In this document: positions 1-9,831 of the stretch, piece by piece
Position numbering within the stretch: the stretch's first letter is position 1
Layout: every line of letters begins with the position of its first letter
NCBI GenBank assembly: GCA_004151065.3
Contig: NWUY0300031764.1
Coordinates: 21,800 to 52,124, forward strand
Reading direction: 5' to 3'
DNA from: Larix sibirica
Taxonomy: Eukaryota; Streptophyta; Pinopsida; Pinales; Pinaceae
DNA length: 30,325 nt
Position numbers and translations under genes: made by a program
The notes under the pieces: model-generated
The model's database searches: none
What the model was told of the DNA's origin: nothing
The model's input: only the letters and a program-made list of their open reading frames with translations

Positions 1-178
1 GGAATAAACAAATCGAAAGATTATAGTTAAAAATATCTGTGAGTTGCATGATATTTAAATGTACAGGACTCTGGATAATACCAGTCTGCTGCGTTATACA
101 ATTCGCCTCTGAAAACTTCATCAAAGCATTAAACTTTGATTTGGAACATAAGATTTGTGAGCCAGTAGCAAACAATGA

Positions 179-179
179 N
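179..179. other. Single N, possible assembly join
   Basis: One undetermined base. The two other single Ns in the window (16554, 17712) fall exactly where repeat homology breaks off. This one may therefore also mark a collapsed gap rather than one ambiguous base, but nothing at this site shows it directly. Confidence 0.4.
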
Positions 180-189
180 CAATAGTTTA

Positions 190-204
190 CCCTGCGGGGC
201 AGGG
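190..204. repeat. Short perfect inverted repeat (6-bp arms, 3-base loop)
   Basis: CCCTGC-GGG-GCAGGG forms a GC-rich hairpin in otherwise AT-rich DNA. It could be the remnant of a transposon end. No function can be assigned. Confidence 0.5.
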
Positions 205-660
205 ACTAATAATAAACAAACTCTAATACCTATTGAATGCATGTGATCATGAAAAAGCTTATGGAAAAAGGTATATATGAAATAGTTACTCTTTTAATAA
301 AAATCATTATTTTAAGAAAAATATATTTACTTAAAATAAAAATAAAATTATTAAAAAGAAAAAAAATCATAATGCCCAGGATAGCTAATGGTGGAATTTG
401 CACATTGGATAAGAGTTTGAGGAAATGAATGACTTTTTGAGCAAACAAAGAGAACAAGGCCAAACATCGTCACAAACTGATTAGGATGGAGGTTTGAGGC
501 GATGAGAAATTAACCAACTTGACATTAAAACTACGGCCTTTGGCAAAAACATCATTGTATGTTTGAACTTCTGGCATCGTCTTCTTTTGAAATTTTCGGT
601 CAACATGTTGTCGTAATTAAAAATTTTAATGGGGTAGATCCTGGTACCAACACCAACCAA

Positions 661-1325
661 TACGTAATTTTCCCTATTGGCTAGCTAGAAGATGTGGAAG
701 TATATTTGTTTGAAGTGATTGAAATAATCAATAAAGTAGACCCTTACCCTGTGTTGTTAGGGATTGATTAGGCTCATGACAACTATGTTGTTATTGACCT
801 GAAGAAGGATATTGTGACATTTGAGTTAGATGGTACCAAAGTAATACAACCCCTATATCCATATCAAGTGCCAAGATATATCAAGCCTATGATGGATAAT
901 ATGGAAAAGGATGTCATGGATCGGATTTATAATTTGACTACTAGGAAAAGAGAAGATTGCATCAATCCTATAGTTGATGGGTCTGTTGGTTAGAGCAAAA
1001 CCAATTATTTTGAAAATGAGCCTGAAAAAGCCTTTATTGAATGGCAGAATCAAAGACATGAGATTTATTCTAGGCAACGTGCTACTATTAATTTTGTTAA
1101 ATGGATAGGGATTAAACTATTGAACCTGCATGCTTGTGATGGTGTTGTGAATATAGAAGACCTTTTGGGTGAGATGAACACCACAATTGCGGAAGAACAA
1201 AAGCTTCTCATTTTAGACATAGTTCTAAGAGGTACTCTTATTGGATGTCGGGCTATGCATGAAAGGCACCTCTCTACTTGGGGGGAAGTCTAGTCTGCTC
1301 TCATACACAGGTTTGCTCCCCACTT
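661..1325 (+). pseudogene. Retropepsin-like and gag-like relic of a Ty3/gypsy-type retroelement
   Basis: One reading frame (codons in phase with position 721) stays recognisable for about 220 codons, with stops at 682, 769, 991 and 1291. Near 742-800 it reads YPVLLGID-stop-AHDNYVVIDLKK. This resembles the C-terminal part of retroviral-type aspartic proteases (LLG-x-D-W followed by a strand with IDL). The stop at 769 sits where Trp is expected. The N-terminal half with the catalytic DTG/DSG was not found. From about 1080 the same frame contains a gag-like segment with LLILDIVLRGT, then HLSTWGEV-stop-SALIHRF. It matches the gag pattern of a hydrophobic helix, a Trp-containing turn and RF. Protease before gag is unusual; it may be a family-specific order or a rearrangement. 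The sequence is non-functional. Confidence 0.6.
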
Positions 1326-2063
1326 GAATTTGAATGCTAGAATTTGTCTTCTAGAAAAGGTAAATATATGATGCCTATGGAGATATATGATGGTCATACA
1401 GGTCCTTTTTTCATGTTGGAAATTGCATTTAGATGTAAAAAATGAAGGATTGTGACCTCAAATCTAGGTTCACATCCTCCTTCATACTCTAGGACCCACC
1501 CCTAAGGCCTGCTATTTGCATGAAGAAACGAGAAGGTAGACTTAGAGTTGCACTATTCTCCAAACCCAATTTCGTGAAGATTTATCCTTTGTTGGTAAGT
1601 CATCTAAGGTGACTGAAGTTCTTAATATTATTAAAGAAACATTGTTTAATGACAAGTTGTGAAACATCAATTCTCCTATTATTCGTCTATATCATCAAGA
1701 AATGTATACTTTTCTAGTCTTGGGTAAGCAGTTGGAACTCCAACTATATTGTGTAAGGATTGGTCAGAAGGAGGAGGATGACGATAACTTAGAATATTTG
1801 TGACATCTTGCATTTAAATAATTTGAAGGATCTCGGAAAGTTAGGGAGAAAGGTAAATATGTTGTTCGATAATGATTTACTGATGGAGGCCTATTTCCAG
1901 ATATGAAGCTTGGAGTATATATGGACCATGTTTAATTGAAGTCCAGAGATATCGTCACTACATGGAAGCCTACTTTTGAATCATTGCACATGTTTACCTT
2001 TACTTTGTTTCTTGATCTCCCAGTCTTTGATACAATAGGAGAGGTGACGAAGCCACCTATTTA
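1138..2063 (+). repeat. Unit A1 of the dimer array
   Basis: The unit starts at GATGGTGTTGTGAATATAGA, inside the gag-like relic, and ends where the same words recur at 2064 (spacing 926 bp). It keeps the longest version of the A segment. Short coding-like stretches in changing frames (a VTEVLNIIKETLF-like run near 1609-1650 and an LELQLYC-like run near 1735) suggest it derives from an ORF. I do not recognise the protein family beyond the gag-like start. Confidence 0.65.
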
Positions 2064-3350
2064 TGATGGTGTTGTGAATATAGAAGACTTTTTATGGGTG
2101 AGATGAACAACATAGTTGTGTAAGAATGAAAGATTCTTGTTTTAGACATATCTCTAAGAGGCACTCATATTGTATCGTGGGCTACACATAAAAGAGGTCT
2201 CTCTACTTAGGGGGTATCCTAATATGCTCTCATACATAGGTTAATTTCCTTGCTTGAATTTGAATGCTATAATTTGTCTTCCAATAAAGGTATATTATGC
2301 CTATGTAAATCTATGATGATCATACATATCCTTTTATTCATGTTGGAAATTGCATCTAAAAATGGGAAAGTGAATGATTACGGCCTCATCTTTAGGTTCA
2401 CGACTTCTTTCATACTCTAGGACCTATCCTTGAGGCCTAGTATTTGCATGAATAAATGAGAAGCTAGACTCGGGGTTGGATTGTTATCCAAACCCAATTT
2501 TGTGAAGATTTATTCTTTGTTAACAAGTTGTGAAACACCCATTCTCTTATTGTTTATCTGTACCATCACAAGATGTATGCTTTTATAGTCCCATGGAGAG
2601 AGTTGGACCTCCCACTATATTGTGGAAAGATTGGTTAGAAGGGGGAGGATGAGGGTAACTTAGAAGATTTAGGTATATTTGGGCCATGTTTTGTTGGAGC
2701 CCATAGATATTGCCACTTTGTGGAAGCTTACTTTTGAACCACTGCACATGTTTACCCGTATTGTGTTGATTGATTTCCCTATATTTGATACACCATGAGA
2801 AGTGATGAAACACAATAAGTTTTTAATCAACAAGGTACATGGGCATACTCTTTGTCTTGATCAAGTATACCTTATTCATGCTTAGGACATCCATGCCTTG
2901 GTTGTTGTGTCAATGGAAGGGAAGAAATATCTCATGCATTCTAGGGTGCAAGCAAGCACATATGACATAGAGATGAAGCTAGTCTCTATGACATATACAA
3001 AATTAAAGGGGGTTGTGGCATGGATATCTCCTTGATTAATAAGCCCCATGTTTATTTTTCCTTCTAGTTAATCTTAGGCCACATTATGCATAAGTACACC
3101 AAAGGTGAGTGCACCTTGGATGCTCTCTACATGGCTAAATTTTGTTTTTAGGGCATCAAGTTCAATTGGTGTAAGTGTTTTATGGATGAACTACTTAAAA
3201 CTTGTGTCAATGCCCATGCACAGGCCATATATTTATTTTTGGGTATGTACTAGTTGCATTTGTTATGTGGAAATGGTAGTCCGTATAGGGTTGAGAGCTT
3301 CATCCAACATTAAACTGAATAATTATGGAACTACCGTTTGACCCCTACGG
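2064..3350 (+). repeat. Unit B1 of the dimer array
   Basis: Begins with the same words as A1 and carries the gag-like segment in decayed form. Compared with A1 it has an internal deletion near 2510-2520, where TTTGTTAACAAGTTG joins sequences about 60 bp apart in A1. It ends with a ~540-bp block (2808-3350) found again at 4650-5193. That block includes a coding relic (separate entry). Confidence 0.65.
3050..3350 (+). pseudogene. Unrecognised coding relic at the end of unit B1
   Basis: The frame beginning GHIMHKYTKGECTLDA near 3079 continues through FNWCK to about 3350, with stops, one of them at a position where the B2 copy has Gln. Homologous codons in the B2 copy (4925-5190) keep the same frame while third positions differ. 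That argues that both descend from a translated ORF. I do not recognise the domain; from context it is probably part of the same retroelement. Confidence 0.45.
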
Positions 3351-4156
3351 ATAAAAGTGACCTCTCTACTTGGGGGGAATCTCGGCTTGCTCTCATACAC
3401 ATATTTTTTTCCCCACTTGAATTTGAATGCTAGAATTCGTCTTCCAACAAAGGTAGAGATAAGATGCATATGGAGATATATGCTGGTCATATAGGTCTTT
3501 TATTCATGTTGGAAATTACATTTAGAAGTAAAAAAGTAAAGGTTTGTGGCCTCAACTTTGGGTTTACATCTTCTTTCATACTCTAGGACCCATTCCTAAG
3601 GCCTGATATTTGCATGAAGAAACAAGAAGGTAGAATTAGAGTTGGAATATTCTCCAAACCCAATTTTGTGAAGATTTATACTTTGTTGGTAAGTCATTTA
3701 AGGTGACTAAAGTTCTTAATATTATTAAAGAAATTTTGTTTACTGACAAATTGTGAAACACCCATTCTCCTATTGTTTGTTTGTATCATCGAAAACATTT
3801 TATGCTTTTCTAGTCTTGGGTAGACAGCCGAACCTCCAACTATATTGTGTAAAGATTGGTCTGAAGGGGGAGAATGAGGATAAATTAGAAGATTTGTGAC
3901 ATCTTGCATTTAAATAATTTGAAGGATCCAGGAAGGTAAGGGAGAAAGGTAAATATGTTGTTCGGCAATGGTTTAGTAATGGAGGCCTATTTCTAGATAT
4001 GAAGCTTGAGGTATATCTAGACCATGCTTCATTGAAGTCCATAGATATTGTCACCATTTGGAATCCTACTTTTGAATCATTGCACATGTTTACCTTTACT
4101 TTGTTTCTTGATCTCCCAATCTTTGATCCAACAAGAGAGGTGATGAACCCACCTAT
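3351..4156 (+). repeat. Unit A2 of the dimer array
   Basis: Joins directly to the end of B1: homology to A1 starts at ACCTCTCTACTTGG, which in A1 lies about 120 bp inside the unit, so A2 is truncated at its left end. It carries the best-preserved copy of the A-type C-terminal frame (3948-4160: KYVVRQWF, then MKLEVYLDHASLKSIDIVT). No recognised domain. Confidence 0.65.
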
Positions 4157-5193
4157 TCATGGGAAAGTGAAGGATTGCAGCCTCATCTTTGGGTTCAAAA
4201 CTTCTTTCATACTCTATAACTCATCGGTAAGGCCTAGTATTTGCATGAATAAATGAGAAGGTGGACTTGGGGTTGGATTGTTCTCCGAACCCAATTTATC
4301 CTTTGTTAGTAAGTCATCTAAGGTGATTGAAGTTCTTAAGATTATTAAAGAATTTTTTTTTATTGACAAGTTGTGAAACACCCATTCTCTTATTGTATAT
4401 CTGTATCATAATGAAATGTATGCTTTTCAAGTCCCATGTAGAGAGTTGGACCTCCCACTATCTTGTGGAAAGATTGGTTAGAGGGGGGAAGATGAGGATA
4501 ACTTAGAATATTGAGGTATGTTTGGGCCATGTTTTGTTGGATTCCAGGGATAACCCTACTTTATGGAAGCCTACTTTTGAACCAATGCACATGTTTACCC
4601 TAATTGTGTTGGTTGATCTCCTTGTCTTTAATACACCATGAGAGGTGGTGAAATGCACCAAGTTTTAATATGCAACAAGGTACATAGGCATACTCTTTGG
4701 CTTGATTGAGTGTACCTTATTCATCCTCAAGATCCATACCTTGCTTCTTGTGTCCATGGAAGGGAAAACATCTCTCATGCATTCTAGGGTGCAAGTAAGC
4801 ACATATGATGCAAAGATGAAGTTAGTCTTTTTGACATCTACAAAATGAAGAAGTGGATTTTGGCATGACTATCTCCTTGATTAATAACCCCCAAGTTTAG
4901 TTTTCTTTCCAATTAATCTCAGGCCATATTATGCATAAGTACACCAAAGGTGAGTGCACCTTGGATGCCATCTGTGTGGCTAAATTTTGTGTTCAGGGCA
5001 TCAAGTTCAATTGGTGTAAGGTTTTGATGGATGAACTACAACAAGCTTGTGTTGATGCCCATGCATAGGCCAAATACTTTATTTTTCGATACCTATTGGT
5101 TGCATTTTCTATGTGGAAATGGCAGCCCCTACAAGGTTGAGAGGTTCATCCAATGCTAGACTAAATAATTATGGAACTATAGTTTGACCCCTA
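4157..5193 (+). repeat. Unit B2 of the dimer array
   Basis: Compared with B1, roughly the first 300 bp (the gag-like part) are deleted: CCACCTATT is joined to GGGAAAGTGAAGGATT, words about 310 bp apart in B1. The rest aligns to B1 through to TTTGACCCCTA at the right end (5180-5193). The right end is the same in both B units, supporting duplication of a fixed A-B block. Confidence 0.65.
4920..5190 (+). pseudogene. Unrecognised coding relic at the end of unit B2
   Basis: The clearer of the two copies. One frame runs for about 85 codons through ISGHIMHKYTKGECTLDA, IKFNWCKVLMDEL and KYFIFRYLLVAFSMWKW. It has TAG at a likely former Gln codon (near 5067) and TGA near 5139. It ends in a hydrophobic, Trp-rich stretch. 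I cannot name the family. Presence in two divergent copies with the frame kept shows it once encoded protein. Confidence 0.5.
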
Positions 5194-5958
5194 GAGGATC
5201 CAACGAGATGTGCATAACACAACATTCAATGAGGTTGCATTTTCTCAATGGTATGATTGCATGACCATGGCCACCATTTAGATTATAAGGATCCCATAAG
5301 CATTTCCAAATGTGGATGTAGGTAAAATTTGGTTCTATGTGAATAGGGACAACATGTTTGTGAGGCCAAGGGGGTGTACCTAGAAATGTTTGTAGCAATG
5401 ACCCTACTCTACTACTTAACCAAAACCATTTTTTAAAAAAGGAGGTTTCCTCCCGGACAGTGGTCAAGAAGTCCAAGATTGTAGTCAAATCAACTTATAT
5501 CCTCTTGGAGATTACCACTAGGGGCTTGAAGAGAAAAAAACAATACATATCAAAATCGAAGCTACCAAAGAAAGGAAAAGGATTTGTGGTTCAATCTCAT
5601 TTTAATTTTGAGCAAAAAATGGCACTAGGCCTTTCCTTAGATCCACATGTTGACCTACTATGTTGATGCTATACATATCATATATTTCTAAATACTTCAG
5701 GAAGGATCTTAAAGAATGTTTGGGCTAAGCTGACAACGTTTTGCAAGGAGCAACACCTAAGTGACAATGTGTGGTCAAGCCATGAAATCGCCTCCCCATT
5801 AAGATATCATCCCAACCTCAATAGTTTCCATCTACAACCCCTCCAGTCAAAGTTCCTATGGTGCATTTCTAGATTATAGCGATAAAGGACCCATTTTTGT
5901 AGGAGTTTGTGGATTTTGGTTTCAAGAATGGACTAGGTTTCATCTAGGATACCCTAAG
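5194..5958 (+). pseudogene. Decayed coding sequence, family unknown
   Basis: Directly follows unit B2. Frame fragments with protein-like composition occur, for example FNEVAFSQWYDCMTMATI near 5230-5285 and WFYVNRDNMFVRPRGC near 5330-5380, then KDPFL and VDFGFKNGLGFI near 5885-5945. They are broken by stops and frame changes. It probably continues the retroelement represented in the array. It ends exactly at the left LTR of the minus-strand gypsy element. Confidence 0.35.
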
Positions 5959-6423
5959 TGTTATGTACCTTCATAAAAGTATAGGGAATTCAGAGTAGAA
6001 ATAACATAATATAACAAAATTATAGAATGAATAGGACATAATTACCACAACAATATACAATTATAGATAACCAAATACCACAATAGTAATACCTTTATTA
6101 ATGAAAGCAATGTTCACTTGCCTCTTTGAGGGGAAACCTCCTAATGAATAGATCCCCAATTACAATATACTTCACAAGAATTCTTATTACATTGCATCTA
6201 CTCCTTTATAGTTTCTAGTGAAGGAAATTTCTAGTAGGCACAACCTCCTAGTAAGCCTTCTTAGTGAAGGAACTTTAATCTAGTATGCAAAACCTTCTAG
6301 CAGGTTTTCTTACAAATATTGCTTTTACACTATATCTACTCCATAAGACTTATTTAATATAGATGGCCTCAATACACACCAACCAATATATATGTTTAAG
6401 AGGGTTAGGGTAGGACCTTGAGA
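5959..6423 (-). repeat. 3' LTR of the minus-strand gypsy element
   Basis: On the plus strand it begins TGTTATGTAC and ends CCTTGAGA, where the other copy ends CCTTAACA. Co-linear with 9832-10286 over its whole length, for example CTTCACTTGCCTCTTTGAGGGG-type wording near 6114-6135 matching 9985-10005. On the inner side it is followed by a polypurine tract (minus strand), which identifies it as the 3' LTR. Confidence 0.85.
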
Positions 6424-6441
6424 TGCCCTCCGCTTTAAAAA
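6424..6441 (-). other. Polypurine tract of the gypsy element
   Basis: The minus strand reads TTTTAAAGCGGAGGGCA immediately before the LTR end. A purine run next to the 3' LTR is the usual start site of plus-strand DNA synthesis in LTR retroelements. Confidence 0.65.
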
Positions 6442-6529
6442 GGTAGCATTGTCCTCAAGGATGGAGATGTGGAAATTGTTGAAGTATCTTTGTTAGTTCC
6501 CATGCAACATCCTTAGGTTGGGTATCTTT

Positions 6530-6960
6530 GCACTAGATTAGAACCTCTTAGAGGGTGCACTGGTAGATATGATGTTCTTTGTTACCCAGGGAGGAAGCTC
6601 TTTGTTCTAGAAAGTATTTCAAGTGCGATGATTAGTTTAGATCTGGAAACATTACGCAAGTAGGAATGGATGCCAAATGTCCATGGCATGCAATATTCCC
6701 ATCTCCTCTTTTCCATAAGTAAATTTCCGCAAGTGTCACTCATATAGTTGTTTGGTAGTAAAAGCTAATGATCTACCTTCTTGCATGAGGAGTTCTTTGA
6801 TGCCTTTACCCAAGGCATCACATTACAATACAAAGGTTTTAGTGAAGTTGAGCAAAACAAGTATAGGGTTGGTACACATGCCCCCCTTTAAGTCTTGGAA
6901 AGACTTTGTTGTTGCACCATTCCAATTGAAAGCATTTTTTAAAGCAAAGTTTCAATCTTT
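6530..6960 (-). pseudogene. RNase H domain relic (gypsy pol)
   Basis: Minus-strand frame reading TNPILVLLNFTKTFVL-stop-CDALGKGI near 6871-6810, then LLMQEGRSLAF, KQLYE, KEEMGILHAMDIWHPFLLA. This is the order expected for the RNase H domain that follows gypsy RT. CDA keeps the first catalytic Asp. The canonical TDH reads TNH here. At least five stops occur. No integrase follows; about 100 bp later the polypurine tract is reached. Confidence 0.75.
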
Positions 6961-6999
6961 CTATAATGGACAGTGAGACCCATAAAATCTGTTAGGATT

Positions 7000-7602
7000 T
7001 AAAGAGTTTTAGACAGAGGCCAATCCTTCATTGCTTCAATTTTCTTTGGGTCCCCACTATTAGCTTATGAACTAACAATATGGCCCAAATATTCTACTTC
7101 AAAAACACCAATGGCACATTTGGACATTTTAAGAAAGAGTTGGCGATCCACAGGTAGTTGTAAGACATTATCCACATGGGCTTGCCAAGTTTTGTTGTAG
7201 ATCAAGATGTCATAAAAAAAGACAAGGATACAATTACATAAAGGATTTAAATATTTTTTTCATGAGACATTGGAAGGTGGAGGGTGCATTTCAAAGGCCA
7301 AAGGACATAACTAAGAACTCATAATGGCCTTCATGAGTGCCAAAAGCAATTTTGGGAATATCCTCCTCCATGCGAATTTGATGATAGCATGAGTGAAGAT
7401 CAATTTTGATGAAGAATTGAGAACCCTTGAACTCATTTAGAAGGTCATTAATTACTAAAATGGGAAATTTATCCTTGATGGTCAATTTGTTCAAATCATG
7501 GATGTTTGAACATATGCACCAAGCACCTTCTTTCTTAAGGACCATGGCAACTGGGGAACAATAAGGGTTGGTACTGGGGTAAATGACACTATTAGCTAGC
7601 AA
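7000..7602 (-). pseudogene. Ty3/gypsy reverse transcriptase relic
   Basis: An open segment at 7602-7291 contains, in order, NPYCSPVAMVLKKEG, LNKLTIKDKFPILVINDLL, FFIKIDLHSCYHQI (motif A, catalytic Asp present) and THEGHYEFLVMSFGL. A stop at 7291 is followed by NAPSTFQCL. After a frameshift comes VFFYDILIYNKTW at about 7228-7190, where the usual catalytic pair DD reads YD, so the first Asp is lost (7212-7214). It continues with FLKMSKCAIGVFEVEYLGHIV and the link to RNase H. The enzyme would copy element RNA in virus-like particles. This copy is inactive because of the stops, the frameshift and the lost catalytic residue. Confidence 0.9.
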
Positions 7603-8060
7603 CTCCTAAATTATCTCTTTGATTTCATTTTTGGGGAAAATGGTTGGTGATATGGGCATACATTGGGTGGGAAGCTACCATTTCCTAACATTTATGAATG
7701 GAATGGATTGATCATGCTCACCATGGGAAAGGGGTTGTCCTTTGGGAGTGTCAAAGATGGATTGGTGTTTTTCTAATACTAACTACATGTCAAAAGGAAT
7801 GGGTTGAGAAGGGATCTCAAAATATTGAATGACATGGAATTGAGCCACAATGCCTAAATGGCCATTTTTAAGAATATTTTCCATATGGTGCGAGCTGATA
7901 ATCTCTGGTTCCAATTGTAATTCCTTTGAGAGTGTAGGTATGCATTGCTAGTTGGAAATTCATTTATAATGCACCGAAATCTAATGGTGATGGGGCCTAA
8001 CGTTATTAACCATTAACACCCAATACAATATCATAAGCACCCATTTCAATAGCAAATATG
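7603..8060 (-). pseudogene. Protease C-terminus and protease-RT linker relic
   Basis: The minus-strand frame shows IFAIEMGAYDIVLGV near 8055-8010, the typical end of a gypsy retropepsin. Further on come FDTPKGQPLSHGEHDQSIPF (about 7757-7700) and a stretch leading to ELLANSVIYPS at the start of RT. The catalytic DSG segment is not recognisable. Several frame changes are needed. The order gag, protease, RT, RNase H agrees with a gypsy pol polyprotein. Confidence 0.6.
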
Positions 8061-8101
8061 TGGGTTTTGAGGGAGCTGGCACTTTTCCATTCCAACTCAT
8101 A

Positions 8102-8700
8102 TTAAATTTTGGACCTTGACAGGTTAAGATGATGATGAGGGATTAGTGGGAGGGAAGGTAGGTGGACATGGACAGATAATAAATGAGGCCTTTTTAATTT
8201 GACATCCACCACCTTATGTGCTTCTCTAACTCTTTGAGTGGAATTCAACAATGTAGTAGGACAAGCCATTGATACTTGGGCACATATCTCTTCTTTCAAA
8301 CCACTTATGAAATATTCCTTGTAGAAAGTATCCAACATGCCTTTGGTGTGCATGGCCAACTGCTCAAAATATGAGATGAACTTTTCAACCTTGCCATTTT
8401 TTTGAGTTTGGTTAGTTTCCCTTAATAGTGAATGCATGTTTCAAAACATTCATAAAGATATGGAACAAATCATGTCCAAGTAATATAAGCTTTGTAGGAT
8501 TTCTTGTTCCATTGCCACCATTGCCAATGTTCGTGATCCAAATGTAAGAAACCCACTCAGAGTTTCGTCATATCATTTGTGATGCCATGCAAGGAAATGT
8601 AATGTTCCATCTAAGTGACCCATCTTGTGGGGTTGGACGCATAAAATTTGGTGAGATAAAGTTTAGGAAGTTTGTGCCACATTTGAGTTATTGAATAACG
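8102..8700 (-). pseudogene. Gypsy gag relic
   Basis: From about 8690 downward the minus strand reads LPKLYLTKFYASNPTRWVT then MEHYISLHGITNDMTKL and HEHWQWWQWNKKSY. After a frame change near 8437 come FISYFEQLAMHTKGM, EYFISGLKEEICAQV and PTTLLNSTQRVREAHKVV. This is the retrotransposon gag (capsid) domain pattern of plant chromoviruses: Trp-rich helices, then FISGLK-E-I. The final 111 codons (8437-8102) are open. No CCHC zinc knuckle was found downstream. The product would have formed the particle shell. Confidence 0.8.
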
Positions 8701-9815
8701 AATGTGTGGAGTGAAGTGAGGCCCATTGAGATTGGATAATTCAACCCCTTCCTTGTGGGGATTCTAGTCTAGATATAGCTATCTTGAAGATGATGAAGGA
8801 AATATTGTCGTGAAGTAGGCCATATGATCGAAAAGTGACTCCAATTTGGTAAGCTTGGCACAATAATCATCAATATTTCATTTAGTAGATGAGTGGTGAC
8901 AATCTAACTTGTCTTGCAACTTATCATATAGTGTTTTCAGGAGGGAAACTTTGTGGGAGATATCGCCTCCTCAAGTGTTATCCATAGGGGGTATGGGTCC
9001 ACAAAAAGAGTTATGAAATAGTGGTACCAATGTGATCAACTCAGAGCAAGGATTTTGTTGAGATGGGTTTGAAATAAGTGTTTACAGATGTGGGTCCATC
9101 GAAAAAGGTTACCGAAGAGTGGTACCAATGCAATCAACATGGTACAATGATTTTGGAGATATGTTTGAAATAAGGGTGTGGGTAAGACCCAAACACCTTT
9201 TTTTAGCTACTCTAGACAGAGTTGTACTCCCACCTGAATATTACTACATATAGTGGATGCCTAAATTCTTAATACTACAAATGATGTATGAATTTTATAG
9301 ATTGGTCGTAGAGGATAAGCATTCTAGGGTACCAGGGACAAGGGAATACCAAGTGCTATAACTCTCTGATATACTTGCAGGGTCCAAGAATAGTACTTGA
9401 AATTTTCTCTCAAGGAACTAACTAAGGAGGCTTGACCGTGCCCTTATCCATACTACCCAACTACCGAGGTACTAGAGCGTAATCTTCTTGAGTGATGTGC
9501 TTGGTTCTACTATGATAAGAAGATGGTCAATCACATAATCTTAAGCTAGTTTTTGGTTTCCTAGTGGACTTCCAATTACCCAAGGACACAAATAAGTAAA
9601 ATTTTGTATACAAGTACTATTTGATGCGGTACTACTTGAAGGGGTACCCATAGGAGTTGCAAGGGTGCCCAACCAGGTCAACCTCTTGTATTTCCTATGT
9701 GTGGTCTTTCCTTACCAGAAATGTACCCATTGAATGACAAATCACTGTGATATTTATAGACATCAAAACGCATCTCTAGCCTAAAAAAAATTCCTTAATT
9801 TTTTGACTTAGAAAA
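8701..9815 (-). other. Leader / 5' part of gag region of the gypsy element
   Basis: Lies between the primer site and recognisable gag. No frame longer than a few dozen codons was recognised. Near 8990-9150 the phrases GGTACCAATG and ATGATCAAC/CAATCAACAT recur about 110 bp apart (9021 and 9121), suggesting a small internal duplication. It may hold the untranslated leader and the decayed gag N-terminus. Confidence 0.45.
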
Positions 9816-9829
9816 GTGTTATGATACCA
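9816..9829 (-). other. Primer-binding site (tRNA-iMet type)
   Basis: The minus strand reads TGGTATCATAACAC two to three bases inside the 5' LTR. The first eight bases match the plant initiator-Met primer site TGGTATCAGAGC. It confirms the element's strand and that the LTR at 9832-10286 is the 5' LTR. Confidence 0.75.
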
Positions 9830-9831
9830 AA

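Larger units (their letters stand above)
1..660. other. AT-rich stretch without a recognisable gene
   Basis: No convincing coding region is seen. Positions 285-370 are very A/T rich and give short open frames on both strands, which look like composition effects. The end of the stretch (about 600-660) may be the decayed upstream part of the retropepsin-like frame that becomes recognisable near 661. A single N lies at 179, and a short GC-rich hairpin follows at 190-204. Confidence 0.5.
1138..5193. repeat. Duplicated dimer array A1-B1-A2-B2 of retroelement sequence
   Basis: The same ordered landmarks recur: a gag-like stretch with CCTCTCTACTTGGGGG (near 1268, 2198, 3359), then GAATTTGAATGCTA (near 1325, 2254, 3420), then CATACTCTA (near 1484, 2409, 3578, 4209), then a segment ending in TTTGAA-CCACTG/TCATTG-CACATGTTTACC. 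Units 1 and 3 share private variants, for example a motif at 1803/3899 with AAATAATTTGAAGGATC. Units 2 and 4 share others, including about 540 bp at their 3' ends that units 1 and 3 lack. The simplest reading is an older ~0.93-kb duplication giving A-B, then a second duplication of the whole A-B block, then deletions. Confidence 0.75.

Noticed and set aside
5177-5488. 103-codon minus-strand open frame across the end of unit B2
   Set aside because: The plus strand carries the coding signal shared between the B1 and B2 copies. The minus frame has no recognised motifs.
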